In this document: positions 6,102 through 6,539 of the stretch, in pieces
Numbering within the stretch: position 1 is the stretch's first letter
Layout of the letters: every line of letters begins with the position of its first letter
DNA from: Alphaproteobacteria bacterium
Lineage (GTDB): Bacteria; Pseudomonadota; Alphaproteobacteria; ATCC43930; CGMCC-115725
Reading direction: 5' to 3'
Length of the DNA stretch: 6,539 nt
Assembly: GCA_005884825.1 (NCBI GenBank)
Contig: VAZT01000315.1
Location: 1-6,539 of the forward strand
The notes under the pieces: model-generated
Told to the model about the DNA's origin: nothing
Seen by the model: the letters and a program-made list of their open reading frames with translations, nothing else
Database searches by the model: none
Position numbers and translations under genes: made by a program

Positions 6102-6539
6102 GTGCCTGCTCCGTCGCGCGATCTCCGCCTTGATTTTTTTCGTGGTCTTGCGCTGATATTTATATTCGTCGATCACATCCCGGAGAATATCCTCAGCTAC
6201 TTTACCATCCAGGCAGTCGAATTCTTCGATGCCGCCGAGGTCTTCATCTTCATTTCGGGTTACACCGCCGCTCTCGTATATGGGCAGACGCTCGTCTCGC
6301 AAGGAACGTTATATGCGACGGCGAGGGTTCTCGGCCGCGCCTGGCAGCTTTATGTCGCTCACATTTTCTTGTTCGTCATGTTCATCGCGGAAGTGTCTTA
6401 CACCGTCACGACCTTTAATAATCCAATGTACAACGATGAAATGCGGGTCGGCGATTTTCTCTATGAGCCGCACGTCGCGATCGTCAAGGCACTCCTCCTC
6501 GAGTTTCAGCCGACCTTTCTCGATATCCTGCCTCTCTAC
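6102..6539 (+). CDS. opgC: OpgC-domain membrane protein, N-terminal part
   Basis: The frame is open from 6078 to the right edge, and 146 residues of the product are visible. It opens with S-R-D-L-R-L-D-F-F-R-G (5-15), followed by a hydrophobic stretch and D24-H25, then D-A-A-E-V-F-I-F-I-S-G-Y-T-A-A (43-57), the R-A-W-Q-L-Y-V-A-H (79-87) segment and L-E-F-Q-P-T-F-L-D-I-L-P-L-Y (133-146). This order is the hallmark of OpgC_C family proteins, multi-pass inner-membrane acyltransferase-like enzymes; OpgC itself adds succinyl groups to osmoregulated periplasmic glucans. Membrane segments are likely at about 15-27, 44-61 and 86-104. There is no in-frame ATG before the conserved part, so GTG 6102 is the probable start, with only a weak upstream GAG. 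A TAA at 6075-6077 limits the frame. Many paralogues of OpgC exist in alphaproteobacteria, so the glucan substrate and the symbol are tentative. Confidence 0.85.
   Translation, partial: MPAPSRDLRLDFFRGLALIFIFVDHIPENILSYFTIQAVEFFDAAEVFIFISGYTAALVYGQTLVSQGTLYATARVLGRAWQLYVAHIFLFVMFIAEVSYTVTTFNNPMYNDEMRVGDFLYEPHVAIVKALLLEFQPTFLDILPLY

Noticed and set aside
6054..6302. 82-residue minus-strand frame with acidic and Lys/Arg-rich segments
   Set aside because: It lies opposite the clearly conserved OpgC-family frame and ends in its coding region; no family resemblance seen.

Overview
The window looks like chromosomal DNA of a GC-rich alphaproteobacterium, probably from the Hyphomicrobiales/Rhodospirillales side. 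The evidence is the strong GC bias in coding regions, a Crp/Fnr regulator of the type common in Bradyrhizobium and relatives, an OpgC-domain membrane protein, and the close match of every protein to families abundant in that class. I see no insertion sequence, phage gene, tRNA, rRNA or CRISPR array. Six genes are supported, one of them cut off by the right edge.

Left part (1-1662): the first ~297 bases hold no gene I can support, but end in a plausible promoter and a perfect 7-6-7 inverted repeat just before a small receiver-only response regulator (298-657, +). It converges on a Crp/Fnr-type transcription factor (672-1409, -). The 14-base junction is covered by an 11-bp hairpin that can serve both genes as terminator. 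The Crp/Fnr protein keeps three of the four cysteines that hold the iron-sulfur cluster in E. coli FNR. Its 253-bp upstream region (1410-1662) has a good ribosome binding site, an AT-rich -10-like element and two small perfect dyads that could be operators.

Middle part (1663-4589): an APH-fold phosphotransferase of the ACAD10/11 N-terminal-like family (minus strand) is divergent from an exported protein of about 580 residues with a Tat-like signal peptide, a long beta-rich middle of unknown function and a C-terminal peptidoglycan-binding domain.

Right part (4590-6539): scoA and scoB encode the two subunits of a succinyl-CoA:3-oxoacid CoA-transferase, 19 bp apart and each with its own ribosome binding site, so almost certainly one operon. 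They activate acetoacetate or related 3-oxoacids by moving CoA from succinyl-CoA. After a 102-bp gap comes the start of an OpgC-domain integral membrane protein, with a GTG start and no upstream ATG.

Functionally the window mixes regulation (receiver, Crp/Fnr), acyl-CoA metabolism (scoAB, possibly the kinase-like protein) and cell envelope (peptidoglycan-binding protein, OpgC). Nothing here proves one dedicated new system. The points most worth following are the three-cysteine Fnr-like protein with its candidate operators, the dyad over the receiver's predicted transcription start, and the unassigned exported protein.
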